From assembly GCF_002706795.1 (NCBI RefSeq), contig NZ_CP017705.1, forward strand, positions 1,010,001 through 1,074,000: 64,000 bases of DNA, given 5' to 3'. The stretch comes from Brevibacillus laterosporus DSM 25. GTDB taxonomy: Bacteria > Bacillota > Bacilli > Brevibacillales > Brevibacillaceae. The notes beneath the pieces are model-generated. The model did not search any database and was not told the DNA's origin. It saw only the letters and a program-made list of their open reading frames with translations. A program made the translations under genes and the position numbers. Shown here piece by piece: positions 25,528-33,986 of this stretch (position 1 is its first letter; each line of letters starts with the position of its first letter).

Positions 25528-27341
25528 ATATGAAGAATCGACTTATCCTTCAATTCATTTCCTTATTATTGGTCGCCTCATTAATCTCGATTGGCTTAGT
25601 CACTGTTGCTTTTTCTTTTATGCGCTCCAAAATCAATGAGCTAGAGATGAACCGAGATTTTACTCGTGCAGGTTTATCCAATTTAGTAACCACACTACGC
25701 TTAGAGAACGGGAATATTATTTTTGACCCTGACATGCTGGCTCTGGTGAAAAGAACAGGAGGTTGGTTGCAAACCATTGATGAAAACGGAGTAGTAACCT
25801 CCAACTACTTGACCCCTCCTGATGTGCCAACTCACTATAAACCTGGAGAAATTCATGCGATTTGGAGCGGTGAAAAGCAGTTTCCTTACTCTCTGTACAT
25901 TTGGATTGAACCTAAAGATGGTATAACCTACACACTTTTATATGGGGTTAAATACAGGGAGGCAGAACTAATTAAACAAATTAGCAAAGCTGCAACCCTG
26001 CAATCAGACAGATTATCTATCCCACCCTCCTTAGAACAGGAAATAATTCAACGGAATATGTGGGTTCAAATCCTAGATGCAAACGGGACAGAAATTGCTT
26101 CCTTATCGAAACCACCTAATGCCCTAAACCACTATTCTGTGCAAGAATTAACGCTGCGGGTACAGTATCCAGCCCGCTATCAAGAACATCTTTTCACCAC
26201 CTATGATGATAAAACGGAACAAACCTGGATTCTCCATGTACCTACCACTGCTTCAGGTGAGCCTACAAGCTTGATTTCCCTTTCATCCGAGGATCAGATT
26301 GCTGGTGTCACTATCATTGTCCTGCTAATCGCTATCATTACCTTATTTTTATTATTGTCTCTTTGGTATGGACATCGGTTTGGAACACCTATGCTACATT
26401 TATTAGAATGGCTGAAGCAGATCGCGAAAGGAACATGGGAGGAACCCCAAGATAGGAATGGGTTACCTAAAAGTCTCACCAAATCCGGTAGCTATAAACG
26501 TAACTATCGCATCTATCAGGAAGTTATGCTGTCTATGCATCATCTTGTTGAATGCTTACAACGTAACAACGAAATTCGAAATCAACTAGAGAAAACTCGT
26601 GAGGAATGGATAGCGGGTGTCTCACATGACCTAAAGACTCCTCTTTCCTCGATACTGGGATATTCCAAGATGCTGGAGAATACAACCTATGAATGGACAC
26701 CGGAAGAAATTCAGGATTTTGGCTCTATTATGAGCGAAAAATCTGCTTATATGGATGCATTAATAAATGATTTGAGCATGACCTATCGTTTAAAAAATGG
26801 AGCTTATTCGCTTACTTTTACATCTCAGGATATTAATGAGCTTGTTCGACGGTCTATTATTTCCTTTTTGAATCATCCTCCATTTCAAGAGGCAGCTCTT
26901 ACCTTTCAACCAGCCTTAAAAACCATTCATTATCCTGTAGACTCGTACGCCTTTCAGCGGATGGTTGATAATGTGATTGCAAATGCCATCCTGCATAATC
27001 CTGTAGGTACACCAATTGAAATTTGCTTGTCAGCATGTGAAACGGATGGTCTGGATGCAGAGGGCTTCGCGTTAACGATCCGCGATTGTGGTACAGGAAT
27101 GGAACCCGAAGTTACCCAACAATTATTCGAACGCTACTATCGGGGAACGAATACAGAAGGATTGGCCCAAGGAACTGGATTAGGCATGGCAATTGCAAAA
27201 GAGTTAGCATTGGCACATGGAGGAGAAATTCAGGTGGAAAGTGAGCTTGGGCAGGGGACGACTATTCAATTTACATTTCATAAAGAGAAAAGTTTATTCC
27301 CTTCTTATCATCTAAAAAGCCTCTCTACCCACAGTAATTAA
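25524..27341 (+). CDS. Membrane sensor histidine kinase
   Basis: A 605-residue partner of the response regulator, coupled by an ATGA overlap. Helix 1 (about 8-32) and helix 2 (about 252-277) flank an extracytoplasmic domain of about 220 residues. A HAMP-like linker and a HisKA domain follow, with phospho-His368 in GVSHDLKTPLSSILGY. The ATPase domain has VIANAILHNP (N box), IRDCGTGMEP (G1) and GTGLGMAIAKEL (G2). The signal is unknown. The last codons form the 5' arm of the terminator. Confidence 0.92.
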   Translation: MNMKNRLILQFISLLLVASLISIGLVTVAFSFMRSKINELEMNRDFTRAGLSNLVTTLRLENGNIIFDPDMLALVKRTGGWLQTIDENGVVTSNYLTPPDVPTHYKPGEIHAIWSGEKQFPYSLYIWIEPKDGITYTLLYGVKYREAELIKQISKAATLQSDRLSIPPSLEQEIIQRNMWVQILDANGTEIASLSKPPNALNHYSVQELTLRVQYPARYQEHLFTTYDDKTEQTWILHVPTTASGEPTSLISLSSEDQIAGVTIIVLLIAIITLFLLLSLWYGHRFGTPMLHLLEWLKQIAKGTWEEPQDRNGLPKSLTKSGSYKRNYRIYQEVMLSMHHLVECLQRNNEIRNQLEKTREEWIAGVSHDLKTPLSSILGYSKMLENTTYEWTPEEIQDFGSIMSEKSAYMDALINDLSMTYRLKNGAYSLTFTSQDINELVRRSIISFLNHPPFQEAALTFQPALKTIHYPVDSYAFQRMVDNVIANAILHNPVGTPIEICLSACETDGLDAEGFALTIRDCGTGMEPEVTQQLFERYYRGTNTEGLAQGTGLGMAIAKELALAHGGEIQVESELGQGTTIQFTFHKEKSLFPSYHLKSLSTHSN

Positions 27342-27364
27342 TAAAAGTGGGTGAGAGGTTTTTT
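27320..27364 (+). terminator. Terminator overlapping the kinase stop codon
   Basis: CCTCTCTACCCAC (27320-27332) pairs with GTGGGTGAGAGG (27347-27358), followed by TTTTTT. The stop codon (27339-27341) lies in the loop. Confidence 0.9.
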
Positions 27365-27475
27365 GAAATATTTTCGTTCGAGCACTTCAATTCTGTGATT
27401 CTATGTGATGGAAAAAAGTAAAGCATGACTTCATGTAGCACTAAAAGCTCCTGTCATGCGCCAGCTTTTTAAACA

Positions 27476-29476
27476 CTACACTTCTCTCCCCACGCTCATG
27501 CCCTCCCATATTGCTCGTTTTGCATCCAATTCCCCTGCTTCTTTAGCTCCACCAATCAGATGAACTTTCATATCAGGTGGCAAAGAATCCACAAGTATCC
27601 GATTAGGTGTGCTTCCAGCTGCAATAATTACAGTGTCAGCCGGAATAAATACTTCTTGTTCTTTCTCTATAATACGCACACCATCTGGTAGAATTTCTTT
27701 GTACTCAATTTCTGTTTTCATCATTACTCCATGCCTCTTTAATAACGATAGAACAGCCCAACGAGTGGTTTTACCTAATCCGGTTCCAACATGTTTGCCA
27801 CGGCGTAAAAGTGTGATAGAACGCTTGTTATGTTGCATGCTAACATATGATTTGGCAGACACGATTCCATACTCCGCCAAGTATTGGCCTGATTCTGCTG
27901 ACAGGGTGGTGTTCGTTACCAGTAAATGTGATAAATCGCAGGCAATTCCCCCTGCCCCAATGATCACTACCTGTTGACCCACTGGTACCTTTCCTGTAAA
28001 AACATCAGCATAGCTTACGACATGTGGTAACTCTATTCCTGGAAGCTCAGGTGATCGTGGTGTTACTCCAGTAGCTAGAACGACTTCACTCACCCCTTCG
28101 GTGACAAGTTTATCACTGGTTGCCTCCTCCCCCAGATGCACCTGTACCCCAAGCCTACGTAACTCATTCTCATAGTAACGGAGCGTCTCCTTAAACTCAC
28201 TCTTCCCAGGTACCTGACTGGCAAAATTAAGTTGACCACCCAATCGATTATTCTTCTCCCATAATGACACGTCATGCCCGCGTAATGCCAGCACACGCGC
28301 CGCTTCCATCCCAGCTGGACCTGCTCCGATAACTGCCACTTTCTTGATCTTTTCAGCTGGTGTAATACTGATGTCCCATTCACGCCCTGCTAATGGATTA
28401 ACTAAACAAGAAGCCGTCTTTCCTTCAAAAATATGGTCGAGACAAGCCTGATTACAGGCGATGCATGTGTTAACCTCAGCAAAACGCCCAGCTCTGCTCT
28501 TAGCTACAATATAAGGGTCTGCCAAAAATGGACGAGCCATGGAAACAAGATCACTATGTCCCTCTGCAACGATTTGATTAGCCAAACGAACATCGTTTAT
28601 ACGATTACTAGCAATAACCGGAATGCCAACTGCCTCTTTAATCTCCTTTGCTACCCAGACATAGGAAGCACGAGGAACCATCATTGAAATGGTTGGCACC
28701 TGCGACTCATGCCAGCCAATGCCAATATTTAAGGCGTCGATACCTAGTTCCTCCAGTCGTACAGCAAATTGAACAGTTTCTTCTAGCGTTGTGCTGTTCG
28801 GCATGACATCAAGTCCAGACATTCGAAAGATAACAGGATACCCAGGACCAGCAGCTTTCCTAACCTGCCTAGCTACCTCCAGTCCAAATCGTGCACGTCG
28901 TTCAAAGTCTCCTCCCCATCCATCTGAACGCTGATTGGTCACAGGTGATAAAAATTGATTAATTAAATAGCCTTCCGAGCCCATGATTTCAACAGCGTCA
29001 AACCCTGCTTCCTTTGCTCGACGCGCTGCCTCTGCAAAAGCTTGAATGGTATGTAAAATTAATTCTTCATTCATTTCAAGAGGGGCAGTTCGATTAATTG
29101 GTGCTTGTAATGGAGATGGAGCTACAGGATCGAGACCTGTCATTTCCTTATAAGCATAGCGTCCCGCATGGAACAGCTGTAGTGCAATCCTTCCACCAGC
29201 TTCATGGACTGCACGGGTCATGTTATAAAGTGGCTGAATATGCTCATCTGCATAAATGTTCGTAAAGCCTGCTCCGCCACCTCCTTCTGGTAGGACTGCG
29301 GCCCCTCCCGTAACAATTAAGCCTGCTTCCCCTCTTGCACGCTCTACATAAAAGGCAGTAAGACGCTCGTATCCATGATCTAATGCTTCCAATCCCACAT
29401 GCATGGAACCCATAATGACACGATTAGGCAGCTTTAGTGTAGCAATTTGAATCGGTTGGAAAATATGCGATAGCAT
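27476..29476 (-). CDS. Old yellow enzyme-type 2,4-dienoyl-CoA reductase/NADH:flavin oxidoreductase
   Basis: A 666-residue flavo-iron-sulfur enzyme. The N-terminal OYE barrel has LPNRVIMGSMHVG, GRIALQLFHAGRYAY and EGYLINQFLSPVTNQR. The [4Fe-4S] cluster Cys are in CIACNQACLD and, further on, ASCLVNP. FAD and NAD(P) Rossmann motifs VAVIGAGPAGMEAARVLA and VVIIGAGGIACDLS follow. The layout matches FadH, which reduces 2,4-dienoyl-CoA in unsaturated fatty-acid beta-oxidation; bile-acid and trimethylamine enzymes share it. I use the ATG at 29476 because a FadR-type operator covers the in-frame ATG at 29518, which would make that a promoter region. Confidence 0.88.
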   Translation of the reverse strand: MLSHIFQPIQIATLKLPNRVIMGSMHVGLEALDHGYERLTAFYVERARGEAGLIVTGGAAVLPEGGGGAGFTNIYADEHIQPLYNMTRAVHEAGGRIALQLFHAGRYAYKEMTGLDPVAPSPLQAPINRTAPLEMNEELILHTIQAFAEAARRAKEAGFDAVEIMGSEGYLINQFLSPVTNQRSDGWGGDFERRARFGLEVARQVRKAAGPGYPVIFRMSGLDVMPNSTTLEETVQFAVRLEELGIDALNIGIGWHESQVPTISMMVPRASYVWVAKEIKEAVGIPVIASNRINDVRLANQIVAEGHSDLVSMARPFLADPYIVAKSRAGRFAEVNTCIACNQACLDHIFEGKTASCLVNPLAGREWDISITPAEKIKKVAVIGAGPAGMEAARVLALRGHDVSLWEKNNRLGGQLNFASQVPGKSEFKETLRYYENELRRLGVQVHLGEEATSDKLVTEGVSEVVLATGVTPRSPELPGIELPHVVSYADVFTGKVPVGQQVVIIGAGGIACDLSHLLVTNTTLSAESGQYLAEYGIVSAKSYVSMQHNKRSITLLRRGKHVGTGLGKTTRWAVLSLLKRHGVMMKTEIEYKEILPDGVRIIEKEQEVFIPADTVIIAAGSTPNRILVDSLPPDMKVHLIGGAKEAGELDAKRAIWEGMSVGREV

Positions 29477-29499
29477 CCGAAATCCCCGCTTTCTATTTT

Positions 29500-29517
29500 T
29501 GAATGAATGTTCACTCA
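29500..29517. promoter_or_regulatory. FadR-type operator
   Basis: TGAATGAATGTTCACTCA differs at about two positions from the remembered B. subtilis FadR consensus TGAATGANTANTCATTCA. It lies 23 bp upstream of the OYE start. FadR (TetR family) represses beta-oxidation genes and is released by long-chain acyl-CoA, fitting a dienoyl-CoA reductase. Confidence 0.65.
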
Positions 29518-29549
29518 TTTCTCTACAGACTTCAAAAATTCCTTTTTTT

Positions 29550-29600
29550 CTGACTATGTTTGTTTGCCCTGTTATAATAAAACGTAAGCGTAAGCGTAAG
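29550..29600 (+). promoter_or_regulatory. Promoter and hexamer repeat leader of the dehydrogenase gene
   Basis: CTGACT (29550-29555), a 17-bp spacer and TATAAT (29573-29578) form a promoter. Immediately downstream, CGTAAG is repeated three times in tandem without error (29583-29600), at or near the transcript start. Confidence 0.6.
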
Positions 29601-29631
29601 CATTAGTAATGTAAAATTGGAGGAGATTACA

Positions 29632-30528
29632 CTGGATACGATTGGATTTATTGGACTAGGTACGATGGGACTACCTATGGTACAAAATTTACTAAAGGCT
29701 GGATTTTCTGTGCATGTTGTTTCGAGAAGTCGTGGTCCTATAGACAAAGCTGTTTCTCTAGGCGCCGTTGAAGCTAAAAATCCTGCTGATCTAGCGGAAA
29801 AGGTAGATATTTTACTTACCTGCTTACCTCTTCCCTCTACAATTGAGGAAGTTTATTTTGGAGAAAATGGCATTCTAAGCGCCGATCTGACGGGAACACT
29901 GGTTATTGATCACTCAACAATAAGCCCATTATTAAATCAACGTGTGTTTGATGCTATCACACAAAAAGGTGGATCTTACATGGATGCTCCTATCAGTGGC
30001 GGTCCTATGGGGGCTACTGCCGGAACTCTAGCTATCATGTGTGGTGGCTTAGAAAACGATTATGAGCGAGCTAAACCAGTATTTGAAGCACTCGGAACAA
30101 ATTTGTTTTACTTAGGAAAAATCGGTAATGGTAGTATTGCTAAGCTGATGAATAACTACATTATTGGTGTACATACGGCTGCTTTAGCAGAAACCTTCAT
30201 TTTGGCTACCAAAGCAGGGGTTGATACAACTCAGTTGTATGAGGTTCTATCAGCAAGTACAGGTGATAGCAAAATGCTGCATCGTATCGTTCCATTGGTA
30301 CACCAACGTGATTTTGATGCACGCTTTAGTAATCAATTGTTATATAAAGACATGCGTATTGCTGGAGAATTAGCAAAAGCCTACGAGTTGGACATGCCTA
30401 TCAATAAGTTGGCTGAACAAATGTACCAACAAGCTTGCGAAAAATATCCACTGGAGGATATGGCTGCTTTATTTAAAATTTATGAAGAAAAAACTGGAAT
30501 TATGGTTAAAGAAAAGGCTCTCGATTGA
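29632..30528 (+). CDS. 3-hydroxyisobutyrate dehydrogenase-like NAD(P) oxidoreductase
   Basis: Beta-hydroxyacid dehydrogenase family, 298 residues. The N-terminal Rossmann motif is GFIGLGTMGLPM, the substrate loop DAPISGGPMGA, and the catalytic Lys is in GNGSIAKLMNNY. The only good ribosome binding site, GGAGGAG (29619-29625), is six bases before a CTG at 29632, giving the family-typical start (M)DTIGFIGLG. The TTG at 29617 would overlap that site. A CTG start is unusual. Candidate substrates include 3-hydroxyisobutyrate, tartronate semialdehyde and succinic semialdehyde; no neighbour decides. Confidence 0.88.
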   Translation: MDTIGFIGLGTMGLPMVQNLLKAGFSVHVVSRSRGPIDKAVSLGAVEAKNPADLAEKVDILLTCLPLPSTIEEVYFGENGILSADLTGTLVIDHSTISPLLNQRVFDAITQKGGSYMDAPISGGPMGATAGTLAIMCGGLENDYERAKPVFEALGTNLFYLGKIGNGSIAKLMNNYIIGVHTAALAETFILATKAGVDTTQLYEVLSASTGDSKMLHRIVPLVHQRDFDARFSNQLLYKDMRIAGELAKAYELDMPINKLAEQMYQQACEKYPLEDMAALFKIYEEKTGIMVKEKALD

Positions 30529-30540
30529 GAGCCTTTTGCC
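30512..30540 (+). terminator. Terminator spanning the dehydrogenase stop codon
   Basis: AAAAGGCTCTC (30512-30522) pairs with GAGAGCCTTTT (30527-30537). The loop is four bases and the TGA stop straddles loop and stem. Confidence 0.85.
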
Positions 30541-30549
30541 TTTAGCAGA

Positions 30550-31014
30550 TTAATAACTAATACGAACCAATTTTCCTATATGTGCTGCCATGTTTGTAAT
30601 TACTGTTTCCCACTCAACCTTCTCATCCATTGGATGTAACGGAAGCATAAAATGAAAATCAGCAATCCACTCCACCTGTGAGTCCTGATCTGGCGATAGC
30701 ATGCGCTTTTTACTTGTGATGGCGATCTCTGGCACAATTGCTTGAGCAGCTTGCCACAAAGCATTGGTATCTCGTCCCTCTACAGGATAAGTAACCTCTA
30801 CTTCAATTTCACACATATTTGCTTCTTCAAGCGGAAATAAATGAATAACAGCGACCGGAGCACCTTCTCTTGTTTCATCTTCCATAAATCTCATCTCTAC
30901 TTCGTGGTACTCTTCCCCTTCTAAAATAGAGCGCTCTGTTTTTAGCAATACCTCTGTGGTTACACCGTAGGCTGAAAGTTCCTCATCTACTTTTGCTACC
31001 AATATATCTAACAT
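30550..31014 (-). CDS. Hypothetical protein (154 residues)
   Basis: I do not recognise the family. The product is acidic and soluble, with alternating strands (EVEMRFMEDE, AVIHLFPLEEA, EIEVEVTYP) and no signal or membrane segment. I choose the ATG at 31014, which has GAGGAGGAAG six bases upstream, over an in-frame ATG at 31044. It lies downstream of a small membrane-anchored protein in the same direction. Confidence 0.7.
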   Translation of the reverse strand: MLDILVAKVDEELSAYGVTTEVLLKTERSILEGEEYHEVEMRFMEDETREGAPVAVIHLFPLEEANMCEIEVEVTYPVEGRDTNALWQAAQAIVPEIAITSKKRMLSPDQDSQVEWIADFHFMLPLHPMDEKVEWETVITNMAAHIGKLVRISY

Positions 31015-31128
31015 TGTTTTCTTCCTCCTCATGATGCACTTCATCCATCATACTGAAATCCGAGGAAGCCGTAAAGTTACACACAAAGAAACCGCTTTCA
31101 TAAAAAAGGGGACAGATTGCTTTCTTAT

Positions 31129-31431
31129 TCATGATGTCGGATGGCAGTCCTTTTTATTGAGAAATTCCGACAGCCATATCCGCCTGACATCTTTATTTGG
31201 ACAGTATCCAAGCAGGTAACTATCTCCAAGCATATACTTTTCTTTTAGCCACTCCTTATGCTTACGGAAGAAGGCATTCTGAAATTCAATTGGCATTTGT
31301 TGATATTCTTCCAACGCAGAAGGGTGTTCGAGGAAATAATTTTCATCATACAGGATTTCATCTTCGTTCTGATGACTGATAAAATACAAGAATAAAAGAA
31401 CAAGGCCCGTATTCACCAAAAAAAGTGTCAT
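31129..31431 (-). CDS. Small membrane-anchored hypothetical protein
   Basis: 100 residues. One N-terminal hydrophobic helix (about residues 3-18) and a charged helical tail with two Tyr-rich patches. No known family. GGGGAGATAGG lies before the ATG. Its stop is about 115 bp before the next gene's start, so the two may be co-transcribed. Confidence 0.6.
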   Translation of the reverse strand: MTLFLVNTGLVLLFLYFISHQNEDEILYDENYFLEHPSALEEYQQMPIEFQNAFFRKHKEWLKEKYMLGDSYLLGYCPNKDVRRIWLSEFLNKKDCHPTS

Positions 31432-31786
31432 ACCTATCTCCCCTTTCCCTTACAGCCAATGTCATTCATACATAACATATACCACTATAAATATTCTGAT
31501 TGTTCCTTTTATTTTATCATGTTTTTACTCTTTGGTAACTAGCCCCTTTCCCTTTGCAACAATTTATTTGGAAAATTTTTATAAATCCAAAAGCCTGCAA
31601 CTAAGAATAACGGGCAGGACTTACTCTGACGGTTATTTTTTACTTTAGCGAAAGTCCGAGAGTTTGTCCTCATATACACGCAGACCCTTACTATACTGTT
31701 GATGAGCAACCTTCCCAGTTATATAAAGGATAAAGGATTACCTGTCTACTTATGCTAAAAAAGCTGAGTTATAAATTCTTATCTGC
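31432..31786. other. Intergenic region with small hairpins, no gene seen
   Basis: No ORF with a ribosome binding site was found on either strand. Two short inverted repeats occur: CCTGC/GCAGG around 31593-31614 and ACTTT-AGCG-AAAGT near 31653. Neither has a T tract. The region must hold the promoter of the 100-residue gene. Confidence 0.4.
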
Positions 31787-31816
31787 AAAAAAAACCAGCT
31801 GGGGTTCTCCAGCTGG
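31787..31816 (-). terminator. Terminator after the LCP gene
   Basis: On the minus strand CCAGCTGG (31816-31809) pairs with CCAGCTGG (31802-31795), followed by eight T residues (31794-31787). Confidence 0.9.
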
Positions 31817-31882
31817 CCTGCTACTATATTTTTGGGGCTATAGATATCCTACTATCTCTATTCTCGTTGGCTGTCCAACCTT

Positions 31883-33391
31883 TTAAGACACCTGTCTCTC
31901 CGGAAGTGTTACCCGTCCAACTGAAGGTGAACTCATACCTGAAGATGGCGTAATAGTTACTGGTGGAGGTGTCATTTCATTGTTAGAAGCTGGAGTGTTT
32001 TGCTGGAAATTAGGTGCGTCAATAATATCAGCTGGTGGTGAATTACTCTCTGATTGTCCTGAGCTTCCATTATTGTTATCCAAGCCATCGTTCCCCGAAC
32101 CATTTACACCGTTTTGTCCATTATTATCTAGCAGCTCTTGTTCGTTACCTTGTTGTTGCTCATTCAAGGTAGCATCTTTGTTTGTTTCGGAACCTTTTGC
32201 TTCCGATTGGACTTTGTTTACCGATTCCTTTGGTTTACTTGATTGCTGCTTCTTATTTGATTTGGAATTGTTTACATATTCCACTACTTGATTATCAAAT
32301 GGAGAGTCATTGTAATCAATTTTAGCCAATTCACTACTGTCTAGTTTCATAGCAGCCTGTAGGGCTTGGCGAATCTCATCTTTTTTGCTCGTTGGTAGCA
32401 ATGTGTAGCTTGTACTTGAACTCCAGAAAGCCCCACTGTCAACTACGATAAAATTATCCATGTTAAAGCTTTTAAAATCAGTTGCAATTCCTAGTATTTG
32501 TTGCTTGCTAAAATCAGTGTGCACATGATCGCCAGTGGTCTCGATCACTTTAGGCAATTTAGCAAAACCTTCGATCGATAGCATCTTATTCATAATCGCT
32601 TTTATTACTTCCTGCTGACGTTGGTTTCGATCAAAGTCGTTGGAATAATACTTGGTCCCGCGATTATCGTGACGATGACGCACATAATCAAGTGCATTCT
32701 TCCCATTCAGCACTTGTTGACCCGGATTAAGGTTAATATGGGTGTTATCAGTTGGATCATCGTATACAAGTCGACGATCTATGTTGACTTCCACTCCACC
32801 TACCGCATCCACGACCGCTTTAAATCCATTAAAATCAACCTCAACATAGTGGTTAATTGGAATGCCTAATACTTGCTCAAGAGTTTTTTTCGTTAAGGTG
32901 ATCCCATTTTCAGTAGGTGTCTCACCCTTTGCTTTTGCCTGACGGCGCTCAACCTCTCCGTTGGCAAATACAGCATTCACCTTATGATATCCGCGGTAGC
33001 CTGGAATTTTTACTCGAGTATCTCGAGGAATGGAGATCATTGTCACCTTTTTCGTATCAGGATCAATAACTCCCACAATCATTACGTCGGTATTAGCCGA
33101 GCCTGTCTCTGGCCTCGAATCTCGTCCTAACATTACAACAGAGATAGGTTTACTGGAGCTATAGCTCGTATCAACAGGCAATGTACTGGTTACGTCTTGA
33201 TAAGGATCTTCCGTTGCTTTATCCATAGCTTTATCGATTGTCTGGTACACATAATAGGCATATGCCCCGCCACCCAAAACCAGTAAGGCTAATAGGGTGA
33301 GTAGAATTATGCGCAGCTTTGTCTTCTTTTTCTTAGGTTTCTTCGGTTTGGAAGCGGTGCGCTTACTCGTGTTCGCAACCGTTTCTTGCAT
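31883..33391 (-). CDS. LytR-CpsA-Psr (LCP) family protein
   Basis: Predicted transferase that attaches teichoic acid or other glycopolymers to peptidoglycan. The Lys-rich cytoplasmic head (KPKKPKKKKTK) precedes one membrane helix (about residues 27-48). The LCP domain follows, with VVMLGRDSRPETGSANTDVM, SIPRDTRVKIPG, YVRHRHDNRGTKYYSNDFDR and a RNQRQQEV segment that bind the polyprenyl-phosphate substrate. After about residue 345 a long Ser/Asn/Gln/Pro-rich tail extends the protein to 502 residues, about 150 more than typical; it may thread through the wall. AAGGAGA precedes the ATG. Monocistronic. Confidence 0.92.
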   Translation of the reverse strand: MQETVANTSKRTASKPKKPKKKKTKLRIILLTLLALLVLGGGAYAYYVYQTIDKAMDKATEDPYQDVTSTLPVDTSYSSSKPISVVMLGRDSRPETGSANTDVMIVGVIDPDTKKVTMISIPRDTRVKIPGYRGYHKVNAVFANGEVERRQAKAKGETPTENGITLTKKTLEQVLGIPINHYVEVDFNGFKAVVDAVGGVEVNIDRRLVYDDPTDNTHINLNPGQQVLNGKNALDYVRHRHDNRGTKYYSNDFDRNQRQQEVIKAIMNKMLSIEGFAKLPKVIETTGDHVHTDFSKQQILGIATDFKSFNMDNFIVVDSGAFWSSSTSYTLLPTSKKDEIRQALQAAMKLDSSELAKIDYNDSPFDNQVVEYVNNSKSNKKQQSSKPKESVNKVQSEAKGSETNKDATLNEQQQGNEQELLDNNGQNGVNGSGNDGLDNNNGSSGQSESNSPPADIIDAPNFQQNTPASNNEMTPPPVTITPSSGMSSPSVGRVTLPERQVS

Positions 33392-33636
33392 ATGTAATCA
33401 GTCTCCTTATGTGACAAATAATCTTGTCACTCGCAATCTATGTTCCTTTGATAAGACAGCCAATATCTCCGAAAGGTTACAATCAACATTACAACTCAAG
33501 CCTCTTGTCTCACAATTCCCATCATTATAAATTGAGTTTTCGGGAAGTGAAATAGAGCTTTTCACCTATTTTTGCTAAAAACTACATCCTCTATCATATC
33601 ACAAGCATGTGGGATTTTGTAGAAAAATGTCTATGA
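33392..33636. other. Intergenic region upstream of the LCP gene
   Basis: About 245 bases of AT-rich sequence without a supported ORF. It should contain the LCP promoter on the minus strand; I could not single out one convincing pair of elements. Confidence 0.4.
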
Positions 33637-33674
33637 AATTAGAAACCCCTTTCGCTAATAAGAAACGAAAGGGG
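33637..33674 (-). terminator. Intrinsic terminator after the 47-residue gene
   Basis: On the minus strand CCCCTTTCG (33674-33666) pairs with CGAAAGGGG (33654-33646), followed by TTTCTAATTT. Confidence 0.75.
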
Positions 33675-33722
33675 GCAGGAAAAATGAAGCTAGCGAGATA
33701 CTATTTGGAGTCTACAGATGAG

Positions 33723-33866
33723 CTATTGCATCCCATGAGGTGCTTGGCTAAAGCCTTTTACCGGCTTACTTTCATTCTCATGCCTTGCATTTTGACCACT
33801 ATGGTGCGCATCTCCGCCATGACGAATATGATACTTATCGCTTTTACCTTTGATTTGCTTTGCCAT
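33723..33866 (-). CDS. Small basic His-rich protein (47 residues)
   Basis: AAGGAGGAGAGC lies just before the ATG at 33866. The product starts MAKQIKGKSDKYHIRHGG, is rich in Lys, His, Gly and Asn, has no hydrophobic segment and ends PHGMQ. It has its own terminator. Such small hydrophilic proteins are common among spore-associated SASP-like or hypothetical proteins of this group; I do not recognise it as a specific one. Confidence 0.65.
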   Translation of the reverse strand: MAKQIKGKSDKYHIRHGGDAHHSGQNARHENESKPVKGFSQAPHGMQ

Positions 33867-33940
33867 CTGCTCTCCTCCTTTTATCTTGCTTTCTCTATTG
33901 TGTGAGTATGCTTCCTTCTCCATTCATAATTGACCATAAG

Positions 33941-33978
33941 CAAAACATCCCGTCTCACTCAACTAGTAAGACGGGATG
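33941..33978 (-). terminator. Terminator after the interrupted SEC-C gene
   Basis: On the minus strand CATCCCGTCT (33978-33969) pairs with AGACGGGATG (33954-33945), followed by TTTTG. Confidence 0.85.
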
Positions 33979-33986
33979 AAAGTAAA

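Noticed and set aside
29583-29600. Tandem CGTAAG repeats as iterons or a replication site
   Set aside because: Only three copies of six bases, directly in a gene leader, with no rep gene or AT-rich unwinding region.
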